NCBI GenBank assembly: GCA_019246575.1
Contig: JAFAQG010000650.1
Coordinates: forward strand, 1-5,060
Reading direction: 5' to 3'
DNA length: 5,060 nucleotides
Source: Acidobacteriaceae bacterium
GTDB taxonomy: Bacteria > Acidobacteriota > Terriglobia > Bryobacterales > Bryobacteraceae
Part shown: in pieces, positions 1 to 5,060 of the stretch
Numbering within the stretch: the first letter of the stretch is position 1
How the letters are laid out: each line of letters opens with the position of its first letter
The notes under the pieces: generated by a model
Seen by the model: the letters and a program-made list of their open reading frames with translations, nothing else
Databases searched by the model: none
Told to the model about the DNA's origin: nothing
Program-made: the position numbers and the translations under genes

Positions 1-240
1 CGCGTCCAGATTAACCAGCATAATTACGAACAGAAACAGCAAAGTCACTCCACCGATGTAGACGATGATCTGCACAGCAAAGAGGAATTCAGCTCCGACG
101 AGCAGAAAGAGCCCTGCGACGCCCAATAGAGATACCGTGAGCCACACGGCCGCCATGACTGCGTTGCGGCGTGTGATGGTCAGAACCGCGCCGCCGAGCG
201 TCAACCCGGCAAAGATGTAGAACAAAACGGCCGCGATCAT
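1..240 (-). CDS. nuoJ: NADH-quinone oxidoreductase subunit J (NuoJ), 5' part, cut by the left window edge
   Basis: Translating the minus strand from the ATG at 240 gives 80 open residues with no stop before the window edge. The protein is very hydrophobic, with three membrane segments at about residues 2-22, 28-48 and 53-76. The third contains the NuoJ hallmark, VQIIVYIGG at 56-64 followed by LFLFVIMLVN at 68-77, preceded by GAEF at 49-52. In complex I this helix holds the flexible pi-bulge region near the quinone channel, and NuoJ helps pass conformational change to the proton-pumping antiporter-like subunits (family knowledge). The gene starts only 5 bases after the nuoI stop, so the two are very likely co-transcribed and perhaps translationally coupled. 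The Shine-Dalgarno is weak: only GGA close to the start. A complete NuoJ is usually about 160-200 residues, so roughly half is present. nuoK would be expected next, outside the window. Confidence 0.93.
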   Translation of the reverse strand, partial: MIAAVLFYIFAGLTLGGAVLTITRRNAVMAAVWLTVSLLGVAGLFLLVGAEFLFAVQIIVYIGGVTLLFLFVIMLVNLDA

Positions 241-245
241 TTCCG

Positions 246-698
246 TTAGCGCCTGAACGCCTCGGGAACGGGGCCTTGTTCCAACATCTGGCGGTCCCAG
301 ATCAAGCCTTTGCGACTGAAGCTCGCAAGCTCAAAATCCTGCGTGAGCTCGATCGCGTCCACCGGGCACGCATCCTCGCACATACCGCAGAACATACAGC
401 GAGAAAGATCATAGCTGAACGTGGTCAGAACCTTATGCTTCGTCTTCGGATCCCGCTCATAGCCGACGACGATTAGATTTTCAGGACACGCCACCGCGCA
501 CAGGTCGCAAGCGATGCATAGCGTTTCTCCGGTTTCCGGATGTATGTTCAGGCGCGGAGCGCCACGATATCGCTCGGCGACAGGGGGGCGCGTCAACGGA
601 TACTGCTCCGTGTACACGTTCGCTGGGCGTTGTTGGCGGAAAGTGACCGCGAGGCCTTTCAGCAGTTCCGAAACCGACAAAATCCAGCGTTTCAACAT
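246..698 (-). CDS. nuoI: NADH-quinone oxidoreductase subunit I (NuoI), 2x[4Fe-4S] ferredoxin-like subunit
   Basis: This is the 8Fe ferredoxin-like subunit of complex I. It carries clusters N6a and N6b, which pass electrons from the NADH-oxidising arm towards cluster N2 and quinone. Counting from the ATG at 698 (150 residues), two CxxCxxCxxxCP motifs are intact: Cys61/64/67/71 (CIACDLCAVACP) and Cys101/104/107/111 (CMFCGMCEDACP). The N-terminal stretch MLKRWILSVSELLKGL is a typical amphipathic membrane-contact helix, and the QYP and RYRGAPRL segments before the first motif are also typical. I chose the ATG at 698 because MLKRW matches where the family normally begins. An in-frame GTG at 719 would add seven residues (157 in all). 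The nearest upstream in-frame stop is at 759-761, and neither start has a good Shine-Dalgarno. The gene follows nuoD after an unusually long gap and precedes nuoJ by 5 bases. Length is normal for the family. Confidence 0.96.
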   Translation of the reverse strand: MLKRWILSVSELLKGLAVTFRQQRPANVYTEQYPLTRPPVAERYRGAPRLNIHPETGETLCIACDLCAVACPENLIVVGYERDPKTKHKVLTTFSYDLSRCMFCGMCEDACPVDAIELTQDFELASFSRKGLIWDRQMLEQGPVPEAFRR

Positions 699-847
699 GG
701 CAACGGACCCGGCACTCACAATGTCGGCGGGGCAGGGAAGGGGGCGTGGAGAAATCCCCTAATTCCTATCGTAAACGGGGAGGTTGTGCGTTTCCATTAC
801 ATCGCATCCAAAAGGTATGGAGCAGCAGCGAATGGAGATCCTGGCGC
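699..847. other. Non-coding gap between nuoD and nuoI, where nuoH (or nuoEFGH) is normally found
   Basis: About 130-150 bases separate the nuoD stop from the nuoI start, much longer than the 4-base overlap and 5-base spacing elsewhere in this operon. In the nuoI frame a TAG at 759-761 closes the region. I see no hydrophobic NuoH-like remnant in that frame. On the minus strand a 13-codon ATG ORF (797-759, METHNLPVYDRN) is the only short reading frame, and it looks like chance. A GGGG tract on the transcribed strand could pair with CCCC either upstream or downstream, which gives weak alternative hairpins. I see no terminator with a U-tract. The region may be a leader, a processing site or a deletion scar. 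Confidence 0.5.
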
Positions 848-1996
848 TTAACGGTCCACTTCACCCAAAACGATATCGATGGTGCCGATAATCGCGACGA
901 CATCGGCGACCAGCGCCCCCTTTGCCATTTTACGAAGCGACTGGAGATTAATGAAGGAAGGGGGGCGTACGCGCACGCGATAAGGGAACGCCGATCCGTC
1001 GCTCACGACATAGTATCCGAGCTCACCTTTCGGCGACTCAATCGAGACATACGCTTCGCCGGGAGGAGGCTTGATGACCTTCGGCACCTTGGCCATAATT
1101 GGTCCGCCCGGAATGCGCTCGACCGCCTGTTCGATAATCGTCATCGATTCCCGCATCTCCTGCATCCGAACTATGTAGCGATCAAAAGTGTCCCCTTCCC
1201 GGCCAGTGGGAATGTCGAAATCGTATCGCTCGTACCCGGAGTAAGGTTGCGCCTTGCGTATGTCCCAGGCCAGACCGCTCGCACGAAGCAGTGGGCCCGT
1301 TACGCCGTAGGCTTTGCAGTCATCCGTGCTCAGGATTCCCACGTCGCGAAGGCGGCCCGTCCAAATGGGATTGCCTGTTAAGAGATCATCATACTCTTGC
1401 AATCGTGGTTTGAATTCCTCACAGAAGCTTCGAACCTGCTGTTCGAAGCCGTCGTAAAGCTCATATTGAAGGCCGCCGATTCGAAACGCATGCGTGGTTA
1501 GACGTGCGCCGCAGTACGCCTCGAAAATTTTCAAGATCTCTTCGCGCTCGCGAAACGTGTAGAACAGCGGAGACACGGCTCCAATATCGAGCGCGTGCGT
1601 GCCGAGCCAAAGGAGGTGGCTGGCGATGCGATTCAGCTCCGTCAGGATTACGCGCACGGCTTGCGCGCGAGGCGGCGCTTCGACGCTCAACAGTTTTTCA
1701 ATTGCCAGGCAGTACCCGAGCCCGTTCGAGACTGCGGCGATGTAGTCCATGCGATCCACATACGGAGCAAACATCGCGTAGGTGCGATTTTCCGCAATCT
1801 TCTCGACGCCTCGATGCAAATACCCGATAACGCATTCGACGTCGCGGACCCGCTCGCCATCGAGCTTCAGAACTACTCGCAATACACCGTGAGTGGACGG
1901 GTGCTGAGGACCCATGTTGAGCACCAGCTCACTCGTGTCGAGATAATGGCCTTCCCGGGGCTCGAGCAGATCGTCGACAGGATCGCCGGGCGTCAC
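848..1996 (-). CDS. nuoD: NADH-quinone oxidoreductase subunit D (NuoD, 49-kDa subunit)
   Basis: NuoD (382 residues) forms most of the quinone-binding pocket of complex I in the peripheral arm. It is related to the large subunit of [NiFe] hydrogenases. Family signatures run in order: [14 protein letters not shown] (27-40), [12 protein letters not shown] (58-69), DRMDY (81-85), [20 protein letters not shown] (121-140), [11 protein letters not shown] (231-241), [24 protein letters not shown] (251-274), [10 protein letters not shown] (320-329), VSDGS (331-335), PSFINL (346-351) and the terminal GEVDR. His36 and Tyr85 line up with Thermus Nqo4 His38 and Tyr87, the quinone headgroup residues. The GTG at 1996 overlaps the nuoC stop as GTGA, which implies translational coupling. 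The frame stays open far upstream, but that part is an alternative frame of nuoC and does not encode a fusion. The linker at about 306-315 is short compared with the Thermus, bovine and E. coli proteins. The C-terminus is complete. Confidence 0.97.
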   Translation of the reverse strand: MTPGDPVDDLLEPREGHYLDTSELVLNMGPQHPSTHGVLRVVLKLDGERVRDVECVIGYLHRGVEKIAENRTYAMFAPYVDRMDYIAAVSNGLGYCLAIEKLLSVEAPPRAQAVRVILTELNRIASHLLWLGTHALDIGAVSPLFYTFREREEILKIFEAYCGARLTTHAFRIGGLQYELYDGFEQQVRSFCEEFKPRLQEYDDLLTGNPIWTGRLRDVGILSTDDCKAYGVTGPLLRASGLAWDIRKAQPYSGYERYDFDIPTGREGDTFDRYIVRMQEMRESMTIIEQAVERIPGGPIMAKVPKVIKPPPGEAYVSIESPKGELGYYVVSDGSAFPYRVRVRPPSFINLQSLRKMAKGALVADVVAIIGTIDIVLGEVDR

Positions 1997-2547
1997 GACT
2001 GTCCGCTTTCGATCCCGAGGTTCCGCTGCACCCAGTCGTTGTCCATGTCGGTAATCGATTTTTCCCTTCGCAGCGGGAAGCCGGCCCAGTCCTCCGGCAG
2101 AAGAATACGCTTGAGATTTGGGTGCCCGGCGAAGCGGACGCCGAACATGTCGAAGATCTCTCGCTCGAGCCAATCGGCGCCCGGGAAGATCGGGACGATG
2201 CTCGGATAATCGCGACCCTCTGCGACCCAACTCTTCACCCGGACGCGCTCGTTGCGCGGGAAGCTGTAGAGAATGTGAATGATCTCGAACCGCTTTTCTT
2301 CCGAAGGACGGTCGACGGCTGTCATGTCGGTTAGCGTGTCGAACTGGCACTGCCGTTTCAGGTAATCGATGACGATAAACGGCTCGGGTAAGGAAGGAAC
2401 CTCGATCCAGTTCTGCCCGAGATAGGTCCTGTACCTGAGATTGTCTTCCGCGAAAACCCGGCCCAGCGAGCCCGCGACACCGCCTTTCCATTCCGTTGCC
2501 GCCATCGGTTGCGGGGAAGGCGTGTGATGCGGCAGATTTTCGGCCAT
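1993..2547 (-). CDS. nuoC: NADH-quinone oxidoreductase subunit C (NuoC, 30-kDa subunit)
   Basis: NuoC (184 residues) is the 30-kDa peripheral-arm subunit that packs against NuoD. It carries no cofactor. The family signature is clear near the C-terminus: [13 protein letters not shown] (124-136), then [18 protein letters not shown] (137-154) and GFPLRREK (156-163). The central part ([23 protein letters not shown], 57-79) is also typical. The first 20 or so residues are Pro/His-rich and probably poorly ordered. The ATG at 2547 has no Shine-Dalgarno, and a TATAAA box lies only 9 bases upstream. Met15 is a possible alternative start and also lacks a Shine-Dalgarno. This is the first gene of the minus-strand operon: upstream is the divergent intergenic region and fbp rather than nuoB. 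Its TGA stop is shared with the nuoD GTG in a 4-base overlap, so NuoC and NuoD are separate proteins here, unlike the fused NuoCD of enterobacteria. Confidence 0.97.
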   Translation of the reverse strand: MAENLPHHTPSPQPMAATEWKGGVAGSLGRVFAEDNLRYRTYLGQNWIEVPSLPEPFIVIDYLKRQCQFDTLTDMTAVDRPSEEKRFEIIHILYSFPRNERVRVKSWVAEGRDYPSIVPIFPGADWLEREIFDMFGVRFAGHPNLKRILLPEDWAGFPLRREKSITDMDNDWVQRNLGIESGQS

Positions 2548-2551
2548 GCGC

Positions 2552-2565
2552 TGCTATTTATAGCA
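2552..2565. repeat. Short inverted repeat TGCTA-N4-TAGCA just upstream of nuoC
   Basis: A perfect 5-base inverted repeat with a 4-base centre ends 5 bases before the nuoC start codon. On the minus strand it reads TGCTATAAATAGCA and so contains a TATAAA -10-like hexamer (2562-2557). It could be a repressor operator over the promoter or, if transcribed, a weak stem-loop close to the start codon. The repeat is seen directly. Its role is inference, and a 5-base arm can arise by chance. Confidence 0.35.
2557..2562 (-). promoter_or_regulatory. Candidate -10 box (TATAAA) for the nuo operon
   Basis: TATAAA on the minus strand matches five of six bases of the sigma-70 -10 consensus. It ends 9 bases before the nuoC ATG, so transcription would begin within a few bases of the start codon and give an almost leaderless mRNA. 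That would fit the lack of a Shine-Dalgarno. No recognisable -35 hexamer lies 16-18 bases upstream, so the call is tentative. Confidence 0.3.
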
Positions 2566-2584
2566 AGCATACTTGAAAGCCTTC

Positions 2585-2598
2585 GCCTGTAAGCAGGC
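2585..2598. repeat. Short inverted repeat GCCTG-TAAG-CAGGC
   Basis: A perfect 5-base inverted repeat around the 4-base loop TAAG, with the same 5-4-5 geometry as the repeat next to nuoC. The centres of the two lie 33 bases apart, about three helical turns. The arm sequences differ, so they are not copies of one operator. It could be a protein site or a small hairpin. Its function is unknown. Confidence 0.3.
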
Positions 2599-2700
2599 AG
2601 ACGCTGACATCCCCGCCGCCTCGACGCCGAGCATCTGCCGGTATTCGCGAACCAGCAACTATGTTGCGATTCGGTATGACGCTTTATTTGAGTGGAAGAG

Positions 2701-2706
2701 TATAAC
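2701..2706 (+). promoter_or_regulatory. Candidate -10 box (TATAAC) for fbp
   Basis: TATAAC matches five of six -10 consensus bases and lies 60 bases before the fbp ATG, which would leave a leader of about 50 bases. No good -35 sits at the right spacing, and the sequence has no extended -10 TG. A weaker TATTTA lies at 2747-2752. This is the best plus-strand candidate in the region but is not well supported. Confidence 0.25.
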
Positions 2707-2766
2707 TTAAAGGTGCGGGCTGTGTTCAATCGCCTTGCGGCAGTCCTATTTAAACCGGTGTAGCTC

Positions 2767-3774
2767 ATGATTACTACCGTCCAGCAACACATCAACCTGA
2801 TGCAGCAAAAGAACTTCCCGGAAGCTCGCGGCACGTTTTCGTGGCTTCTCTCGGGAATAACTCTTGCGACCAAGATGACGGAGGCGAAAATCAGGCGGGC
2901 TGGACTACTCGACGTTCTTGGACCGGCGGGTGAAATTAACGTTCAGGGCGAAGCACAGCAAAAGCTTGACGTATATGCGAACCAAGCTCTGCTGCATTGC
3001 CTGGGCGCGCGCGACAGCGTTGCCGTGCTGGTCTCGGAAGAGAACGAGGAACCCGTCACGCTTGACCGGTCGCCGGAAACCGGCGAGTACATTATCATCT
3101 TCGACCCTCTGGACGGCTCCTCCAACATCGACGTGAATGTGAATGTCGGAACAATATTTTCCATTCTGCGGCGGCCGCCTATTATCGGCAACGACGTCAC
3201 GAGTGCAGTGCTTCAGGCCGGCTCGCGGCAACTTGCGGCCGGCTATGTAGTCTATGGTCCATCAACGATTCTCGTTTACACAACGGGACACGGCGTTTTC
3301 GGTTTTACGCTGGACCCGGCGATCGGCGCATTCGTGCTGAGCCATAACAACATGCGCATGCCGCCCAAGGGCAATATTTATTCCGTGAATGAAGCCTATT
3401 CGGAGAGCTTCCCGCAACCGTACCAGGAATACCTTCGCACTTTGAGGAACGGAGAGTGCGGGCGCAGATACACCTCACGATACATCGGCTCCCTGGTCGC
3501 AGACTTCCACCGAACTCTCCTCAAAGGCGGAGTGTTTCTCTATCCGCCGACAAAGACGCACCCACAGGGCAAACTGCGCATTCTATATGAGGCCAATCCG
3601 CTGGCGTTTATTGCCGAGCAGGCGGGCGGAATGGCGGTGGACGGGGAACGTAACATCCTGGAAGTTGAACCGACCGACATCCATCAGCGGACTCCGTTTG
3701 TAGTCGGTAGCAAGGAGGACGTCGAAACTTTCCAGCGCTTTCATGCCGCCTCTAAGGCAATGGTCGGGATTTAA
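2767..3774 (+). CDS. fbp: Fructose-1,6-bisphosphatase, class I
   Basis: This cytoplasmic enzyme (335 residues, normal class I length) hydrolyses fructose 1,6-bisphosphate to fructose 6-phosphate and phosphate in gluconeogenesis and the Calvin cycle. Visible motifs are VQGEAQQKLDV (59-69), the metal-site VSEENEE (89-95), the signature FDPLDGSSNID (112-122), RRYTSRYIGSLVAD (233-246) and KLRILYEANPLAF (269-281). By comparison with pig FBPase, the Mg2+ ligands are Glu91/Glu92, Asp113, Asp116 and Glu275. Only two cysteines are present (78 and 231), so the thioredoxin-regulated disulfide of plastid FBPases is absent. The N-terminal GTFSWLL (22-28) sits where AMP inhibits many class I enzymes, but sensitivity cannot be read from sequence. 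The ATG at 2767 is forced: an in-frame TAG lies at 2761. No clear Shine-Dalgarno is present. The gene is transcribed away from the nuo operon, with an aminotransferase downstream on the same strand. Confidence 0.97.
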   Translation: MITTVQQHINLMQQKNFPEARGTFSWLLSGITLATKMTEAKIRRAGLLDVLGPAGEINVQGEAQQKLDVYANQALLHCLGARDSVAVLVSEENEEPVTLDRSPETGEYIIIFDPLDGSSNIDVNVNVGTIFSILRRPPIIGNDVTSAVLQAGSRQLAAGYVVYGPSTILVYTTGHGVFGFTLDPAIGAFVLSHNNMRMPPKGNIYSVNEAYSESFPQPYQEYLRTLRNGECGRRYTSRYIGSLVADFHRTLLKGGVFLYPPTKTHPQGKLRILYEANPLAFIAEQAGGMAVDGERNILEVEPTDIHQRTPFVVGSKEDVETFQRFHAASKAMVGI

Positions 3775-3815
3775 GAGCAATTCGCGGAAAACAGTGTTGA
3801 TCCATATCTGCGCAG

Positions 3816-3844
3816 TTGACACCGGTTCTGTGGTGCGTTCTGAT
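3816..3844 (+). promoter_or_regulatory. Candidate sigma-70 promoter for the aminotransferase gene
   Basis: A perfect -35 hexamer TTGACA (3816-3821) is followed after exactly 17 bases by TCTGAT (3839-3844), which matches four of six -10 bases. Transcription would start near 3851. That lies downstream of the ATG at 3843 but upstream of the TTG at 3900, so the promoter and the TTG start support each other. Promoter function is inference from sequence only. Confidence 0.45.
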
Positions 3845-3888
3845 GTCCCTGACCACGGCGTGCCCGCAGAATAGACACGTCATTCCGC

Positions 3889-3892
3889 GGAG
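3889..3892 (+). promoter_or_regulatory. Shine-Dalgarno GGAG that selects the TTG start at 3900
   Basis: GGAG lies 7 bases before the TTG at 3900, an ideal spacing, and is the clearest ribosome binding site in the window. The alternative in-frame ATG at 3843 has no such sequence. This site is the main reason for placing the aminotransferase start at 3900. Confidence 0.6.
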
Positions 3893-3899
3893 ACGATCG

Positions 3900-5060
3900 T
3901 TGCCATATAAACCCGGCAGACATTTTCTTCAAATTCCCGGTCCGTCGAATGTTCCGGATCGTGTATTGCGGGCCATCGACAATCCCACAATCGATCATCG
4001 GAGTTGCGACGCGTCCGAACTGGTTAAGCACTGTATTGCGCAGATGCAGGCCGTATTTCAAACGAAGGGGCCCGTTATCATCTTTCCCGCTTCGGGCACA
4101 GGCGGGTGGGAAGCCGCCCTCGCAAATACACTCAGCCCAGAGGACACAGTAGTTGCATTCGATATCGGGCATTTTGCGCGGCTCTGGGCCAAAATGGCTC
4201 AGAATATCGGCTTGCGGGTCGATCTGGTCCCGGGCGATTGGAGAAGCGGTGTGGACGTTTCCGCGCTCAGCCGCAAACTCACCGGAGATGCCAATCACGA
4301 TATCAAGGCCGTCATGGTTGTCCATAACGAGACCTCAACGGGAGTTACCAGCGATATCAAATCCGTTCGCCGGGTACTCGATGCCGCCCGGCATCCTGCT
4401 CTGTTGATGGTAGATACAGTTTCATCTCTTGGTTGCATCGACTATCGCCACGATCAGTGGGGTGTCGATGTTTCCATTTCTGGTTCCCAGAAAGGCTTGA
4501 TGTTACCGCCGGGACTAAGTTTCAACGCGCTCAGTTGCAAAGCCATTGAAGCAAGCCGAACAGCGAGGCTATCCAGAAGTTACTGGTCCTGGGACGCCAT
4601 GCTGGAAAAGAACGACGAGGGTTTCTTTCCATATACGCCGGCTACCAACATGCTCTATGGGCTGCGCGAAGCTACGGCGATGCTGTTCGAAGAAGGTCTT
4701 CAAAACGTATTTGCGCGGCACAGACGTCACGCCGAAGCGACTCGCCGCGCAGTGTCTGCATGGGGTCTCGATATTTTGGCTAAGAACCCGGTTGAATACA
4801 GCAATACCGTGACCACGGTCATGATGCCCGCGGGTCAAGATGAAGTGAAGCTACGCGCTCTTATACTCGACACATTGAATATGTCCCTGGGCGCCGGTCT
4901 CGGAAAGCTTGCGGGAACGGTATTCCGCATTGGCCACTTGGGCGATTTCAATGAACTCATGCTTTGCGGCACCTTGGCAGGCGTAGAGATGGGATTAGAG
5001 CTGGCCGGCGTACCTCATCGAAATGGTGGAGTCGCCGCAGCTATGACTTATTTAATCGAC
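3900..5060 (+). CDS. Serine-glyoxylate-type aminotransferase (class V, PLP-dependent), cut by the right window edge
   Basis: The frame is open from 3900 to the window end (387 residues, no stop), close to the usual family length of about 390-400. Fold-type I class V features are visible: PGRHFLQIPGPSNVPDR at the N-terminus, the phosphate-binding loop SGTGG (65-69), Trp96 expected to stack on PLP, HNETSTG (142-148), the PLP-ring Asp172 in MVDTVSSLG, Schiff-base Lys198 in SGSQKG, FPYTPATNMLYGLREA, and FRIGHLGD with Arg343 as the expected carboxylate-binding residue. Known members convert serine plus glyoxylate to hydroxypyruvate plus glycine (EC 2.6.1.45) in photorespiration or the serine cycle. 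Alanine-glyoxylate activity is also possible. TTG 3900 is preferred because GGAG lies 7 bases upstream and MPYKPGRHFLQIPGP matches family N-termini; ATG 3843 would add an Arg-rich 19-residue extension. Adjacency to fbp suggests glyoxylate/serine carbon feeding gluconeogenesis, but this is inference. Specificity is not certain. Confidence 0.92.
   Translation, partial: MPYKPGRHFLQIPGPSNVPDRVLRAIDNPTIDHRSCDASELVKHCIAQMQAVFQTKGPVIIFPASGTGGWEAALANTLSPEDTVVAFDIGHFARLWAKMAQNIGLRVDLVPGDWRSGVDVSALSRKLTGDANHDIKAVMVVHNETSTGVTSDIKSVRRVLDAARHPALLMVDTVSSLGCIDYRHDQWGVDVSISGSQKGLMLPPGLSFNALSCKAIEASRTARLSRSYWSWDAMLEKNDEGFFPYTPATNMLYGLREATAMLFEEGLQNVFARHRRHAEATRRAVSAWGLDILAKNPVEYSNTVTTVMMPAGQDEVKLRALILDTLNMSLGAGLGKLAGTVFRIGHLGDFNELMLCGTLAGVEMGLELAGVPHRNGGVAAAMTYLID

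Larger units (their letters stand above)
2548..2766. promoter_or_regulatory. Divergent intergenic region between nuoC (-) and fbp (+)
   Basis: These 219 bases separate the start codons of two divergently transcribed genes, so promoters for both the nuo operon and fbp should lie here. Three small symmetric elements are visible: TGCTA-N4-TAGCA at 2552-2565, GCCTG-N4-CAGGC at 2585-2598 and the palindrome TTCGCGAA at 2644-2651. TATAAA on the minus strand (2562-2557) and TATAAC on the plus strand (2701-2706) are near-consensus -10 hexamers, but neither has a convincing -35. I see no coding potential or RNA gene. That promoters lie here follows from gene orientation; the exact positions are uncertain. 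Confidence 0.6.
3775..3899 (+). other. Intergenic region between fbp and the aminotransferase
   Basis: This 125-base spacer has no convincing terminator after fbp. CACC and GGTG at about 3821-3836 could form a weak 4-base stem, but no T-tract follows. The spacer contains a candidate promoter (3816-3844) and a Shine-Dalgarno just before the downstream start. The aminotransferase gene may thus be read both from fbp and from its own promoter. An in-frame ATG at 3843 would make the spacer shorter if it were the true start. Confidence 0.5.

Noticed and set aside
759..797. A 13-codon ATG ORF in the nuoD-nuoI gap as a leader peptide.
   Set aside because: It has no ribosome binding site, no run of a regulatory amino acid and no attenuator-like terminator after it.
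746..1381. A 211-codon plus-strand ORF opposite nuoD.
   Set aside because: It lies antisense to conserved NuoD coding sequence, is rich in His, Arg and Asp as expected for a complementary frame, and resembles no known family.
1595..2209. A 204-codon plus-strand ORF opposite nuoD and nuoC.
   Set aside because: It is antisense to two conserved genes and crosses their junction; it has no recognisable domain and no ribosome binding site of note.
1997..2491. Upstream extension of the nuoD reading frame to 547 residues, suggesting a NuoCD fusion.
   Set aside because: The extension is an alternative frame of the well-supported nuoC gene, is Arg-rich and has no NuoC motifs. NuoD homology begins at the GTG at 1996.
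2358..2873. A 171-codon minus-strand ORF spanning the nuoC-fbp intergenic region.
   Set aside because: It overlaps the 5' ends of two real genes in the wrong frame or strand and has low-complexity basic composition, so it is a chance ORF.
3821..3836. A CACC/GGTG stem after fbp as a transcription terminator.
   Set aside because: The stem is only 4 base pairs with an 8-base loop and no T-tract, and it overlaps the spacer of a better promoter candidate.
3843..3899. The ATG at 3843 as the aminotransferase start.
   Set aside because: It has no Shine-Dalgarno, would add an atypical Arg-rich extension, and lies upstream of the predicted transcription start; TTG at 3900 fits better. Not excluded.
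3771..4325. A 184-codon minus-strand ORF opposite the 3' end of fbp and the start of the aminotransferase.
   Set aside because: The plus-strand frame encodes clear aminotransferase motifs through this region, so the minus-strand ORF is a shadow.
1..5060. CRISPR arrays, tRNA or rRNA genes, transposon ends, defence or toxin-antitoxin genes.
   Set aside because: I read both strands for repeats with regular spacing, tRNA-like cloverleaf motifs, transposase or nuclease motifs and saw none. The window is almost filled by core metabolic genes.

Overview
The window comes from a bacterial chromosome of moderate GC content. It carries parts of two divergently transcribed groups of ordinary metabolic genes. 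On the minus strand, reading right to left, are four genes of a proton-pumping NADH:quinone oxidoreductase (complex I): nuoC, nuoD, nuoI and the 5' part of nuoJ, which runs off the left edge. On the plus strand are a complete class I fructose-1,6-bisphosphatase gene (fbp) and an almost complete PLP-dependent serine-glyoxylate-type aminotransferase gene, which runs off the right edge. I see no rRNA, tRNA, CRISPR array, insertion sequence or phage gene.

Layout: 1-240 nuoJ (partial, -); 246-698 nuoI (-); 699-847 short non-coding gap; 848-1996 nuoD (-); 1993-2547 nuoC (-, overlaps nuoD by 4 bases); 2548-2766 divergent intergenic region with small palindromes and candidate promoter elements; 2767-3774 fbp (+); 3775-3899 intergenic region with a good candidate promoter and ribosome binding site; 3900-5060 aminotransferase (+, partial).

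Function: nuoC and nuoD encode the peripheral-arm subunits around the quinone site, nuoI carries the two [4Fe-4S] clusters that lead electrons there, and nuoJ belongs to the membrane arm. The complex couples quinone reduction to proton export. FBPase drives gluconeogenesis or a reductive pentose phosphate (Calvin) cycle. A serine-glyoxylate aminotransferase handles glyoxylate and serine in photorespiration-like salvage or the serine cycle. The fbp-aminotransferase pair fits C1/C2 carbon salvage into sugar phosphate, but no other gene of such a pathway is visible.

Taxonomy: separate (unfused) nuoC and nuoD, GTG and TTG starts and mostly weak Shine-Dalgarno sequences point to a bacterium outside the Enterobacteria. 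My impression of the protein sequences is Acidobacteriota-like or a related uncultured lineage, but that is from memory and weak.

The main oddity is the nuo gene order. nuoA and nuoB do not precede nuoC, and nuoE, F, G and H are missing between nuoD and nuoI. The complex I genes must therefore be split over several loci, or this is a partial second copy. I found no convincing evidence of a wholly new system in this window.
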